Source of the DNA: Gnetum montanum
Lineage: Eukaryota; Streptophyta; Gnetopsida; Gnetales; Gnetaceae
Reading direction: 5' to 3'
Length of the DNA: 48,455 nt
NCBI GenBank assembly: GCA_015680685.1
Contig: MNCI01011946.1
Coordinates: 413,610 to 462,064, forward strand
Shown here: positions 10,917 through 21,455 of the stretch, piece by piece
How positions within the stretch are numbered: position 1 is the first letter of the stretch
Layout of the letters: every line of letters starts with the position of its first letter
Notes under the pieces: model-generated
What the model was told of the DNA's origin: nothing
What the model saw: only the letters and a program-made list of their open reading frames with translations
The model's database searches: none
Program-made: the position numbers and the translations under genes

Positions 10917-11280
10917 AGATGGCAATCATATGACAACGGATTGGATCTAGAGGAAACACTTGGAATGCATCGGTGCTAAAGTAGCTATGCAACGAACGAG
11001 ATGGATGGCGCACTTATGGATAGACAATGAAAGGCGCAATCTTGGCATTGGCAATAGCAGACTTCTTATCTCTTCTCTCTTTTCTCTCAGCTACCAAATA
11101 AGGCCTAATGTCAAATGTATAAAGTGTTCACCCTTGTTGTCGTGAACACCAGTTTTGTCATGTTCTGTAATGATGATCTGTTCACATATCGTCCCATTCA
11201 CCATTAGTTCCATTCAAGTCAATAATCCCATACCTTCCCAATATTTTTGTAAGGAACTTGAGGATGAGTTTTTATTTAGT
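10917..11280 (+). pseudogene. Stub of the extra downstream ORF in element A
   Basis: 'ttgtgtgtgcag' precedes an ATGGCA start at 10919. The same acceptor-like AG|ATGGC junction opens the extra ORF of C (36972) and D' (27986). The reading stops after four codons (TGA). Only about 360 bp remain before the 3' LTR, against about 3 kb in C, so nearly the whole ORF is deleted. The ORFs at 10960-11145 and 11155-11385 have no recognised domain. Confidence 0.5.
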
Positions 11281-11290
11281 CATGGGGGTA
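11272..11290 (+). promoter_or_regulatory. Polypurine-tract region of element A
   Basis: tttagtcatgggggta lies immediately before the 3' LTR start TGATGGG at 11291. The short purine run ATGGGGG adjoining the LTR is the expected primer for plus-strand DNA. The same 13-base string occurs at 9385 after the lost integrase. Confidence 0.75.
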
Positions 11291-12102
11291 TGATGGGACA
11301 TGATATCTCATGGGCTGCAATATGGCATCTTCTCCTGCAATATCGCGTACGCGATATTGCGTCGTGCTGCCAAATCTATAAATAAGAGGCAGCTCTCCCT
11401 TGTTTCTCCATCTAGATCTAGACCCTTAGCGAAACTCTAGTAGTTTTACCTCTTTAGAGATAGAATAATTTCTAGGTGCCCGTAGTAGGAGTCCCAAAGT
11501 GAATGGATCTTTATTCGAGCAAATATTGTACCTGAGCACAAGTTTGTGTACAGAAATAAAGACAAACTTTTGGATAAACCTTGCAGTGCATGGACTAAGC
11601 TAAATAGGACTTTAATTATTGTTATTTATTATTAATGTTTAAATTCTTTATTAGTTAATTAAATCTCTCTCAACCCTTCTCTCATAGTTAAGTTCATTCA
11701 GTACGACCACTTCGAGCACGTGCATTACGCTTGGTAATCCCAGCAACGAATCGCGTTTGGTAATCCCATAAGGTTGCATTGGTTCAAGGTGTGAATGGTA
11801 AGTGGGAACGGATACTGATGCTAGGCATTAGAACTTAGTTAGTTAAAGTTAGTTACTTAGTCTCTTTACCTTTTCCCTCATTAGCATAGGTGATAAAACA
11901 TAAAAGACATAAAAATCACATACCTCAGACTTGCTTAGCCATACAACTATGACAAATACAAGTAAGTCTGGGAAGACAACGAACGATTAACCTTAAGTGT
12001 TCCATAAGGCATGTAGGCACTTAGTCTACAGAGTTCAACTGGATCACGTGTGTAATGCTCGTATTTGTATGGTTGAGTGTAGGGGTACCTCACCACTCAT
12101 CA
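11291..12102 (+). mobile_element. 3' LTR of element A
   Basis: Homologous to 5182-6007 throughout and ends with the unmutated CTCATCA. The palindromic U3 cores are partly decayed (for example gcgatattgcg). The TATA box (ctataaataagagg) and aataaag signal are retained. CTTAT follows at 12103. Confidence 0.9.
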
Positions 12103-12107
12103 CTTAT
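12103..12107. repeat. Target-site duplication of element A (right copy)
   Basis: CTTAT, identical to 5177-5181. Confidence 0.9.
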
Positions 12108-12856
12108 CATATTAATGTTGAAATTTTTGCTTCTTCTATCAATGCAAAAATTTTTGTTGATTCTCAAAATGAAAATTTAAAAGATGGTGAGCAAATATTT
12201 GTAACATCTTGATCTAGTGATGGTGATGCAATTAAGACACTAGATTTTATTCTTCTTGATGATGTATATGTATAACTAATTGTCAATCTTACATGGTAAT
12301 ATGTGTTCATTCAAATTTTGGATAACCTACCTTGTAATCAAAGTTTTGTTTCACAATTAAATGATGTGATACAAAAACATTACATTCAAGTCTTTCATGT
12401 CAAGTGTTATTCTCATTTGTTTTGCTTGTTGAACTAGGTAATGCTATGATGGTGCAACGTGCCCTATATATAGAGTAATTTATATATAAGCATGCAATGT
12501 TGATCATTCATAAGTGGACTTCAGATTTTGATGTTCAATTGAAAGAATATTTTAAATTTCATGTTTTGTCAAGCTATTTAATTTTTAGTTGATTGTTTAC
12601 AAAACTAAGAAAGATATTGTTAGTCTTGTTAGTCCTATTAAGCATATAGAGTCTATCTCTACAACGTTTGGTTTTTGTAGACATTTCTTTGTTAAGACTA
12701 ATTTTTTTAACTGTAAAAAGGAAATGATATTACAAGCAGGCAACCAAAAGACTTACATTCATCTAGTTACATATTAGAGCCTTACTAATTTTTAAAAATT
12801 ATCGTGAAGGACATTTATTTAATGATTATTCTTTTCTACTTGATGAAGTGTTCAAT
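12108..12856 (+). pseudogene. Probable LINE ORF1 remnant
   Basis: The plus strand gives, across frames, KKEMILQAGNQKTYIHLVTY (ending near 12774) followed by a segment FKNYREGHLFNDYSF (about 12797-12841). This order resembles plant L1 ORF1: the DUF4283-type 'R.CVEVDLSK..K.I....G...Q.V.YE.LP.FC' stretch and then the CX2CX4HX4C knuckle. All three cysteines would have become Phe or Tyr. Many stops are present and the sequence is AT-rich. It ends where element B begins. It lies on the opposite strand to the LINE at 1459-4560, so it is a different copy. Confidence 0.5.
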
Positions 12857-13724
12857 TGATGCATCGACTGGGCTGGATTAATGAAGCCTTGTTGACGAGG
12901 CCATGGTGACATGACCCCATCAATGCATCTATTCATGCATTAACATGACCTCATTAATGCAAAGTTTGTCTTCCATTATAAATATGCATGCACCCGCAAC
13001 ATTTATGACATCTTTTAAGTTAGTTGTAGTGAAGTTCTTATAGTTTGTTTCCATGAAAGTTAGAATATTTCCCAAGTGCCCACAATAGGAGTGAGAAGGG
13101 TGCATGGCTCTTTGTTCAAGTGCTAATGTACCTGAGACCATTGGCATGACCGACAATAAAGATGAGCTTTTTGAACATTCCTTGTAGCATTTGCATTTAA
13201 TGACTTAAGCATTAAAACATTTTAATATTTTAACATTTTAATCATTCTAAAAGCCTTTATTATTATTGTTTTACAATTATAGCCCTTTTCATAGTTTATA
13301 AGAACCATAGGCATGACCATCTCAAACATATACTTAACACTTGGCAACCCAGTGACGCTTGACGTCTGGTAATCCAATAGTGGTTAGGACATGCTCAAGA
13401 TGTGCATGGAAGATGGAACCAATTGTTTATGCTAGGGATAGTTAAGTGACAAAGTAGAGCCATCGTAAAATTATATAGCTTTTTATTTCCTACACTAAAA
13501 GAATCAAACCTTAAAGATAAAAAGAAAACTGATAAAAATCATTTGCCTCAATCTCACTCAACCATTGCTTAAAAATATTGGGAAGACAACAACCATTCCA
13601 ACAAAGGTTTTGCTGGCTAGAATTCTATGTACGTAAGTGCTTGCAGTCTGCGGAATTCAACCAAGTCATGCATGCATGCTCATGATTCGTATGGTTGGGC
13701 GTAGGGGTACCTCGCCACTCATCA
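12857..13724 (+). mobile_element. 5' LTR of element B
   Basis: It starts TGATGCATC and ends CTCATCA. U3 differs from that of A and D: instead of GATATC palindromes it carries degenerate TTGAC/GTTGACGAGGCC and CCATCAATGC repeats (about 12870-12960), like element C. The TATA box is attataaatatgc near 12975. AATAAAG (near 13155) is the probable polyadenylation signal. The U5 end 'gcgtaggggtacctcgccactcatca' matches the other LTRs. Confidence 0.85.
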
Positions 13725-13743
13725 TTGGCACTATTGCTAGGGA
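13725..13743 (+). promoter_or_regulatory. Primer-binding site of element B (decayed tRNA-Asp type)
   Basis: ttggcactattgctaggga. The differences from the tRNA-Asp complement are mainly C-to-T or G-to-A. Confidence 0.75.
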
Positions 13744-13879
13744 CACTATTAGTCTTACATGCGCTCTCTAATCTTAGCAAGATCATCATTCACTTCGTTG
13801 GAATGAACCCAGTATATTGTAATCTATGCACACAAGGTAGCTTAAGCAAAAGAGTAAGGCACACCAATCCATTTGTTAT

Positions 13880-15790
13880 CTAACATCAAGAATTTCTTCT
13901 TCTCATAGGCAAGATGAATCCTACCCACCAGTGTTGCAGGAATTTCAGGTGGTATACACACATCTAGACAAGTATATACCCAACTTCACCTTTATCCTAC
14001 ATCAAGATGAGCATCTACGATGGCGGGACATGGAGGGCAACATCATATTACCCCTTGATCGATCAGTTCCTAGAATGCTGCTCCAAACTCTCGCCAGACT
14101 TGGCATTCAGGACCACAGTGTGGAGTACGTAATGGAGGATCATATTATCAAGACTATCACCCAACTGAAGCACAACATGCATGGGACCAGCACAAGGTGA
14201 AACGCCATGAGTACATAAAGGGAAAATAGTTCAGTAACCCTTTGTTCCTGCAAGGCCCTCATGACAATGAGGAATCTATTTCTCATGGTTCTTATTCATT
14301 TGAACCTCCTCCACTACATCAGATCATCCAATCTATCATGAAAAGTAAACAATTAGGTGATTGAGAGTCCCAGGGTGGTGGAGGATCTCACAAAAAAGAT
14401 CATGGCAAAGGAAAGGAGGGATGTGAAGATCGAGGCCATCATCGAAGCAGACGAGGGGATCGACATCATGGCAATGGCGGTTCTCCTTCCTCTTCTCCCT
14501 CTTCTCCATCTTCTCATTCCACTTTATCTTCACCAGGTTTTGACTCTGATCGCAATCATCGTAAGAAGGATCAAGGTGATAGTGATCGAAAGGATTGAGA
14601 AGACCGCAAAGACCGACGGGGATGACATAAGAAAAGGTGTGACCAATCACACAAGTCTCACCATCAAGAAAGGAGAGGTAACAAAAATCGTCATTGACAT
14701 CATGGCCATCAGCAAGACTATGACTCGGATGAACCACTACTTACTACTTGGAGCATGCTTAACATAGCTAAGGTAGTTCAAATACCCACCAGGCACTTAA
14801 AAGATAACCAGATCAAGCACCTTAACATGAACAACATCCTCAAATTTGAAGGGGGATATAATTGTGATCTGTAGACTCATTTGCAAGAATTTCATGATGC
14901 CTGCACCCTGCAGAATATAGATAATGATTGGCAAAAACTCAAACTATTCCCCCAAACACTCATTAAGGAAGTGGAAAACTAGTACCGGTCTTTGGAGCCA
15001 AAATTAATCAAGCAATGGAGTACGATGTTGGAAATTTTCAATGATAAATATCAAACCTACTCCAAAGTATCTAATCTGAGACAACAAATCTAGGGATGGA
15101 AATAGGGTGGTCATGAACCCTTGGATGCAACCATGGGTAGATATTACTCATTGTTACACCGATGCCTTAGTCATGGCTACTCTTAGTTGGAATAGCTCCA
15201 CCATATCATAGATGGGCTCTGCTTTGAAACAAGAAACACCCTTGGCATTTACGCTCAAGGATGACTATTGGTGTTAAGGGTCCATCAATTGTAGTGCCTA
15301 ATTGAGTAGGTAGCCAAAGAGAAGGGGGAACTAAGGAAAAAGAAAAGCATAGAAGAATATAATCAAGATCCTTCCATCTGAAAGAAGGAAGTTCAATTTT
15401 ATGAAGATGAGGAAGAATCACCACTAGATGTAGCAATGAACCAAAAAACCTTGCCCATACAAAAAATTTCTTTTAAAATTTCGACCAAGGTTGACAAGAT
15501 GTGAAATTATTTGGATGAAAAATTCCAAAGTGTTCTAAAAATTGCAGAGGAATCCAAAGAGCAAAGTAATGATCAAGATCAGTGTAGGAGAAGAGAAGTT
15601 GAACATGTCTACCGCAAAGGTAAGGGAAGAGTTGCTATGGCAAAATAATTTGCAAATTCTAACATGGAGGAAGATGATGGATGTAACATATGCCAGTACG
15701 AACATCCTAGGGGGTGTTGTCCTATGGTGTCACATTTACAAGAGTGTGGGATGTATGCATTGAATCCTCGCTTGGAAAAAAGGTAAACAC
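13880..15790 (+). pseudogene. gag of element B, broken
   Basis: The family start codon is lost (…aatttcttcttctcat…). The Gag N-terminal domain is readable from 13931: EFQVVYTHLDKYIPNFTF, then LRWRDMEGNI and LPLDRSVPRMLLQTLARLG. A frame-broken basic/Ser linker follows; the long frame at 14357-14767 is a shadow of it. The Gag core is from about 14820: FPQTLIKEVEN, WSTMLEIFNDKYQTYSKVSNL, GRYYSLLHRC, HIIDGL. The variant knuckle CNICQYEHPRGCCP lies at about 15682-15723, followed by HLQECGMYALNP. More than ten in-frame stops and several frameshifts are present. Confidence 0.85.
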
Positions 15791-16480
15791 CCAAGGCAAT
15801 CTCAAGCAATTCCACCAACAATAGGGATATTATCCAAGTGGAGTGCAGCCAAAACCTTATGAGTATTACCAATAATGGTAGCATTTACAATCATGGGGGA
15901 TGCCACCTCCAAGGTAGCTATACCCTTACCAACAACCAAATTGTTATGGGTACTACATTTAGTAACCAGTCTCCCTGTGGGACTCTTCTAGTCACGCACC
16001 TTTTCAAAATCATTACTACCCCTCCTCCTCCCCCCCCCCCCCCCCCCCCCCNNNNNNNTCTCCATCACCTAGGGGGGAGAACCCACATCTACTACACTAT
16101 CCTTCGCCACCTTCTCTTGCCATACCTACCCATCAACCCTCAACTTAGCTACCTCCTACTCCACCTATGGAGGGAGAAATACCACCACAACCACAACAAC
16201 GTAATGCCACGAGGGCTATCAACTTACAACCAACTTCTCAGCCGAGTGAACTGGAATTGAAACCACAAAACACCCTTTTTTCTAGCCCAATATCCTAAAC
16301 ATACCCTCACATTCACCTATGGCCGGTGCCTCTGAACCTCCAATCGCCTCCACCATTCAACCCTTTGAGCAACCTTCAAGCCCAATACCTTCCAAAGTAC
16401 AAACCAACATGCTAACACACACTGTGATGGACTAGATAAAGGTAGGTCATCTTCCTTAGAAATTGAATGATCCAAGGAGT
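15791..16480 (+). pseudogene. gag-protease linker of element B, with poly-C and assembly gap
   Basis: This is a Pro/Gln/Tyr-rich coding remnant. At 16030-16051 a run of C leads into seven N (16052-16058), so the local sequence is unreliable. The ORF at 15838-16260 that spans the gap should not be trusted. No domain is recognised. Confidence 0.6.
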
Positions 16481-16880
16481 CCCCTCATATACCTCCAAGT
16501 GGCAGGAAATGAGCCATGCAAAGCTCTTTTGGATTCGGGGTTAAGCATCAACTTGATTTCACATGATATGTACAAGACTTGAAACCTACCCCCATTGAAA
16601 AAAAGCAAGATTTGGCTCGAGCTAGCAGACTAATCCATTATTGTTCCCTTAGGATTGGTAGAAGATATTGTGACCACCGTCTGTGGGTGGTCCTATCCTA
16701 TCAACTTCTTGGTCATCTGTGTTGATAATTGCAAGGGGAATTTTTCAATCATAATGGAAAGATCCTAGCTTAGCACGGTGGACACATGATTGGGATTTGA
16801 GATCTTTCCCTTAAAATTTTAAAAGAAAATCCTTTTGGGAAGATTGAGAAGAAGCATGTTTCATGCATTATGTACAGTGA
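16481..16880 (+). pseudogene. Retropepsin-like protease of element B
   Basis: LLDSGLSINLIS (catalytic D codon at 16532-16534) keeps the D-S-G triplet, unlike element A. LGLVEDIVTTVCGWSYP and FSIIMERS follow, the latter equivalent to the IIMGRAWLS segment with Gly changed. Stops at former Trp codons and a short frame break disable it. It corresponds in order and spacing to 8681-9107 and 42215-42640. Confidence 0.75.
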
Positions 16881-17049
16881 CTCTGGGTGCAACTGTGTGC
16901 AGCAACTTTGGTCTATTAAGCGGGCATCCATTCAAGCATGCAGTCGGTGTGCCGAAGAATCACAAGTTCAATAATGTCTATACGCAGCAGCCACTAATCA
17001 AGAAGGCACCCAGTGGCTGACCACTAACTTTGATAGCAGCACTCTATGC

Positions 17050-18270
17050 ATGGAATCATCTGAGGACCTTGTATGTGCCTATATGGAAAGCATGCATGAA
17101 CTAGAAAAGGTCCATCAACAAATATCCACAGTTGATGATAATGAAGATTGGGGAAAGCTACAGATCCCTGAAAGCTTTAGACAGGAGCCCCTAGAACTGA
17201 AATCCTTACCAGCCAATCTAGAATATGCATTCTTGTAGAATGACAAGTCGGTAATCATCAATGCCACTCTTGCTCCTGAACAAAAGAACAGATTGCTAAA
17301 ATGGTAAACAAATGGATGGCTACTTTTACGTGGTCATATCCTAAACTAACAAGAGTTAATCCTAGGGTATGCCAACATTGGATCTATATCAAGCCCTCCA
17401 TGAAGCCACAATGACAACCGCAAAGACAATTGAATCCCAAACTGAAGCAAATCGTCAAGAATGAAATTGAACAATTACTGAAAGTGGGGTTCATCTATTC
17501 CATTGCAGATAGAGAATGGATCAACTCACTAATATTGTGCCAAAGAAGGGTGATAAATGGAGAGTCTATATAGATTTTTGATTACTAAATATGACAATCT
17601 TTAAGGATCACTTCCCACTTCCATTTTTGGATCAAGTGTTGGATACCATTTCGGGGCATTGCTACAATAGCTTTTTGGATGGTTATAATGGCTATAACCA
17701 AATCCAAATTGCACCCAAAGACCAAGCCAATACAACATTTACAAGTCCCTAGGGAACTTTCACATATAATAAGATGCCCTTTGGCCTATGCAATGCACCT
17801 ACAACCTTCCAATGCCTCATCCTCAGCATCTTTCAGCAACAGATTGGCAATGGAGTAGAATTTTTCATGGATGACTTCTCTACCTATGGAGAAACATTTG
17901 AACAAGCCTTGGACTACCTTGAGCAAGTTTTAAAAAGATGTATGGAAACTAATTTACGGCTCAACTAGTAAAAGAGCCACTTGATGGTCCAAGAGGACAT
18001 AGTTCTGGGGCATCGAATTTCACAAGCATGGATTGGTGTAGATCTTGAAAAAATTAGAGTTATCCAAGGAATCACCAGTCAACCAGGCACTGGAAAAGAT
18101 GTCTGGTCATTCCTTGGACACACTAGTTATTGCCAACGCTTCATGAAAAATTTCTCGAAGATCAACAAACCATTTGTGGAACTAACAAAGAAGGACGCTT
18201 CATTTGTCTAGACTAGGAAATGTGAGTCTGCATTCCAAACACTAAAACAAAAACTCATAGAGACTCTAAT
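17050..18270 (+). pseudogene. Reverse transcriptase of element B with its N-terminal spacer
   Basis: An open stretch (17050-17238) encodes an acidic spacer, then KMVNKWMATFTWSY and KNEIEQLLKVGFIYSI, the start of a gypsy RT. A frameshifted middle follows (the equivalent of the PKKG-WR and D-FPLPF region, and motif A near 17665-17690, FLDGYNGYNQ). Next come MPFGLCNAPTTFQ (from 17774) and the active-site box FFMDD (about 17860-17875), then NLRLN, HRISQAWIGVDLEKI and VWSFLGHTSYCQRFMKNFSK (to about 18165). The F-x-DD box is usual in Athila/Tat-type elements. Several stops and at least two frameshifts make it inactive. Confidence 0.85.
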
Positions 18271-18680
18271 TCTATAGGCACTTGACTACTCCAGACCATT
18301 TCACATTATGACAAATGCATCTAACTATGCATTGGGAGTCGTTCTCACACAGTTGGATGACCAGAGACATCCATATTACATCCACTATGCAAGCTAAAGC
18401 ATTATGGGTGCTCAGCTCAATTACACCACCACTGAAAAGGAATTAATGGTTGTGGTGTTCACCTTGGAAAAGTTCCGACACTATGTGCTCGAATACAAGG
18501 TGTTTGTACATACTGAGCACAGTACCATCTAGTTCCTTATGAACAAACCAGTGGTAAGTCCCCATATCATATAATGGCTTGTGATCCTTCAGGAATTCAA
18601 CCTTACTATGGTGGACAAAAAGAAAACTAAGAATGTGGTTGCTGATCACTTATCTTGGTTATGATGGGATAGCACAGAGG
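18271..18680 (+). pseudogene. RNase H domain of element B
   Basis: FHIMTNASNYALGVVLTQLDDQ (N replaces the first catalytic Asp of the usual D-A-S), ALNYTTTEKEL with the catalytic Glu, VFVHTEHSTI (usual Asp replaced by Glu) and VVADHLSWL. Two catalytic acids are therefore altered, and there are stops at four or more sites. In the living element the domain would remove the RNA strand during reverse transcription. Confidence 0.8.
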
Positions 18681-19920
18681 AGGAGGAGCCACTCTCTGAC
18701 CAATTTCCAAATGAACTCCTCTTTGCTAGAGTAATCGCCAAGGAAACGCCCACAAGATCAACTTGGTTTAGCAACATCCTTACCTATCTTCTAAGACAAG
18801 AGTTACCAAAGGAGTGGGATCATCAGAAGAAGCAACAGTTTTTTCACAAGGCCAAGCACTTCATGGAAATCAACAGACACCTTTACAAGGTGTGTGCAGA
18901 TGGCTTGGTTTGATGGTGCATCCNAGATTCTTAATGGTTCATCTGCTCTTATGAACAATGTCAGCAAGATGGTGGGATGACAGCATGAATGGAGGGCATC
19001 AACTTCATGGATCCCATCACACCGATGTCCAATAGGGAGGTGTATATCATCATTGTAGTAGACTACTATACCAAGTGGGCAAAGGCGGTAGCTGTCACCA
19101 ACTGTTTCTCAACCACAACCGCACGGTTTGTCCAATAGTAAATCATGAATAGGTTTGGGGTGCCATGTGCACTTATTTTAGATAATGGCACTCACTTCAC
19201 AGGCAATACTTTTCGTAAATTCATGTAGCACGTGAGGGTTGAACATAAATTTACAACACCCTATCAGCCCCAAGCCAATGGGCAAGCCGAAGTCACAAAT
19301 AGGGAGATTACAAAGATCCTAATTAGGACCATTAGCAAATATAGGAGGGATTGGAGCACAAAACTTAACAGTGCCCTTTGGGCCTATCACTCAACATGGA
19401 AACTTTCTATAGGTTACTCACCTTTTGAGTTCGTGTATGGGAAATTACCAAAACTTCCAATTTAGGCATAACTCCAAACACTATCTACCACCAGTGACTT
19501 GGGTCTTAACTTATCACTAGCACAACGAGAATGACTTATCAACTTGAATCTACTAGATGAGAATTGACTAGTAGCCCTATCATCGAATGAAATACACAAG
19601 GCCTATAGTAAAAAAGGTCATGATCTTAGGGTTTGAAAGGTAACATTTCAACGTGGAGATAAGGTACTCTATTGGAATCCCACATGTGTACCACAACATA
19701 CTAAGTTTCAAACACTATGGAAGGGACCTTATATCATTTCCAAAACCTTTCCGTCTAGGGCCCTACTTATACACAAACCTGAGGATCCCACAAAAACATA
19801 GTTAGTTAATATGCAACAATTAAAACCCTTCCATGAACTCCACCAAACCAGTGTCACTGCCCTCTTGTCGCAAAGTCAACCTCATTCCATTTTTTGGATC
19901 TCCTTCTCCTAGCTTAGTCA
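18681..19920 (+). pseudogene. Integrase of element B, lacking its zinc-binding region
   Basis: The linker after RNase H (QELPKEWDHQKKQQFF, LYKVCADGLV) is followed almost at once by YEQCQQDGGMT. About 60 residues covering the H2C2 zinc-binding region have been lost around 18915-18950, where an undetermined base also lies (18924). The catalytic core is recognisable and keeps its D,D,E: IVVDYYTKW, ILDNGTHF, and NGQAEVTNREI near 19275-19305. WAYHSTWKLSIGYSPFEFVYG and the C-terminal KGPYIISKTFPSRALLI follow. Stops are scattered throughout. The coding match ends near LSHGGDHHPC, where the TTAGTCACGGGGG motif lies. Confidence 0.85.
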
Positions 19921-21455
19921 CGGGGGAGATCACCATCCATGCTAACAACCTCTACTAGCTCCTTAGTTTTTTTTGAAAGTTTTTATTTTACACCTTTTTG
20001 TTTTACAACATCATTCGTACGTTTGACCATTCTTACTTACTTTTTATTTATTTATGTATTTATTTATTTCTATATGTATATATGTACTTATCCTTCGATA
20101 GTTTTATACTTTTCAATAATAAGTTGTCTTATTGTCACAAGCTGTATTGGTGCGATTTTTCCTCTTTGCGATGGTTTGCATGTTATGGTCCGCCTATTAT
20201 ATCTAGTTCTCGCCTTAGCATGTTTGTTCTAGGAAGTCATTTTATACTTTTATTTCATGTAACAGGCAGTGAGTCCACATCATCCACCCATCCACCCACT
20301 CCATGGTTTTCCTTATTTTTGAAACATGCAATCCCTTTTCCATTAAAAACAACTTTAATTAATTTGTGACTTGCGTAGTTTCTAAACTTGAGGAGGATCC
20401 AACAATTTGAATAGGGTGTGACTTCAAGCAGAATGCAACATTCTTTGTACTTTTCTATTCTGTTGTATGCAAGAGTGTCCTCACAGACTTCTTCCCACTT
20501 CATATCCTCTCATAACAGAAACTTAGATGGCAATTTGTCCTTGCATGGTGTGGTCCTCATCATTCAAAAAAAAATCAAGGATGAGGATTCAAAGCACACC
20601 CCTTCGACCAAATGCATGCGAAAATGCATGGGTCTTTGCATGGTGTGGTTGCCATATAAAAAACAAACACATGGGAATTCAAAGCACACCCCTTAGACCA
20701 CTTCTAATGAGCTACAAGCACTAGTTATGGGACTTGTTTCATTCCCTCTAACCAAGGCTCTTCATCACTTCCTATACCTCACTCATGTTGGAGTGGTGGT
20801 TATTTGTGGGAGCATTCTTGTGCCTCAAGGGGATGGACTAGTCTTTGAATGTTGATGCAATGTCACTAAGTGTGGTTGGTTTTGGGTCTGGACTGAGGAT
20901 GGATCCTACTGGGTCACTTAATCACACACTTTACAATGGATTTCATGTGACAAAAATTAGGAATTCCATTTCACTCCCTCTTCTCTTCATCAATTACTTT
21001 TCCATTACTCACCTTACTACTAGTTTTATGTTTTGATCATCTATCATGCTTTGCTAAAACTCATAAATTCTTTGGCTAGTTTTCATGGATGTCAATATTA
21101 ACTTGCGGTGACCATTAATTAACTATGGGGCCCATGGACTCCTATGTTAATGATGTGGAGGACCCACTTGCATATCCTTTGCTCCTAATTGTTAATCTCT
21201 TGCCCCTTTGATATAGTTGGTCAATCGCCTTCATGCTACCCATCATATGGCTCTTCACCCACAAAGTTCCATCTTATGACATTCTCCTACCTTCAACTCT
21301 TCTTTTGATGACAATATTCCTTCCTCTTTCTCTCATATTGTTCTTTGGTCTCTGGTCTCTAGGTTCTTGAATCATAACTTCAACTTCGATTATTTTTTTC
21401 AAACATCAACTTTAACACATTTTTCCTTTTTCTCTACATTTTTCTTCTTGAGTAA
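19921..21455 (+). other. Post-integrase noncoding region of element B
   Basis: The short ORFs here (19939-20369, 20418-20724, 20845-21036) are in low-complexity T-rich sequence and do not match one another's homologous positions in A and C. I regard them as noncoding. The conserved blocks shared with A, C and D' are cttagtcacgggggagatc (19914-19932), ggcagtgagtccacatcatc (20265-20284), the GCATGGTGTGGT/CAAAGCACACCCCTT module (twice) and gtggaggacccacttgcat (about 21155-21174). The region is cut at 21456. Confidence 0.6.
20541..20701 (+). repeat. Tandem duplication of a conserved noncoding module in element B
   Basis: 'ttgcatggtgtggt' followed within about 30-40 bases by 'ttcaaagcacacccctt' occurs at 20541-20607 and again at 20635-20701. 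Elements A and C have it once. The two half-motifs can pair (GGTGTG with CACACC). Confidence 0.75.

Larger units (their letters stand above)
5182..12102 (+). mobile_element. Element A: complete but pol-deleted Ty3/gypsy (Athila/Tat-like) retrotransposon
   Basis: The element is 6.9 kb with LTRs of 826 and 812 bp, flanked by CTTAT. The order is 5' LTR, PBS for tRNA-Asp, gag, protease, a deletion junction near 9350, noncoding region, stub of the extra ORF, purine tract, 3' LTR. RT, RNase H and integrase are absent. In about 235 bp compared by eye, the LTRs differ at 20-odd positions, nearly all transitions, so the insertion is old and has decayed in the way methylated DNA does. It could only have moved with help from a relative, and gag is now broken. 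Confidence 0.9.
12857..21455 (+). mobile_element. Element B: Ty3/gypsy element with gag-pol, cut by element D'
   Basis: The 5' LTR (868 bp), PBS, gag, protease, RT, RNase H, integrase and the post-integrase region are in normal order on the plus strand. At 21456 the minus-strand LTR of element D' begins, before the point where B's internal promoter, extra ORF and 3' LTR would be. The rest of B must lie beyond the right end of the window. TCAAT (12852-12856) is the left target sequence. All genes carry stops and frameshifts. Confidence 0.85.

Noticed and set aside
14336-14767. Pair of opposite ORFs of 133 and 136 codons
   Set aside because: Both cover the low-complexity gag linker of B. The hydrophobic look of the plus-strand frame is a frameshifted reading of Ser/Pro-rich codons, not a membrane protein.
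16030-16058. Long poly-C run and poly-Pro reading frame
   Set aside because: It leads straight into undetermined bases. The same pattern occurs at 32513-32601. Both look like sequencing or assembly failures in C-rich stretches, not biology.
19939-20369. Overlapping ORFs of 97 and 123 codons with hydrophobic stretches, resembling a membrane protein after integrase (env-like)
   Set aside because: The sequence is T-rich and low in complexity. The homologous positions in A and C are not open in the same frame, and the conserved blocks there are conserved as DNA, not as codons.
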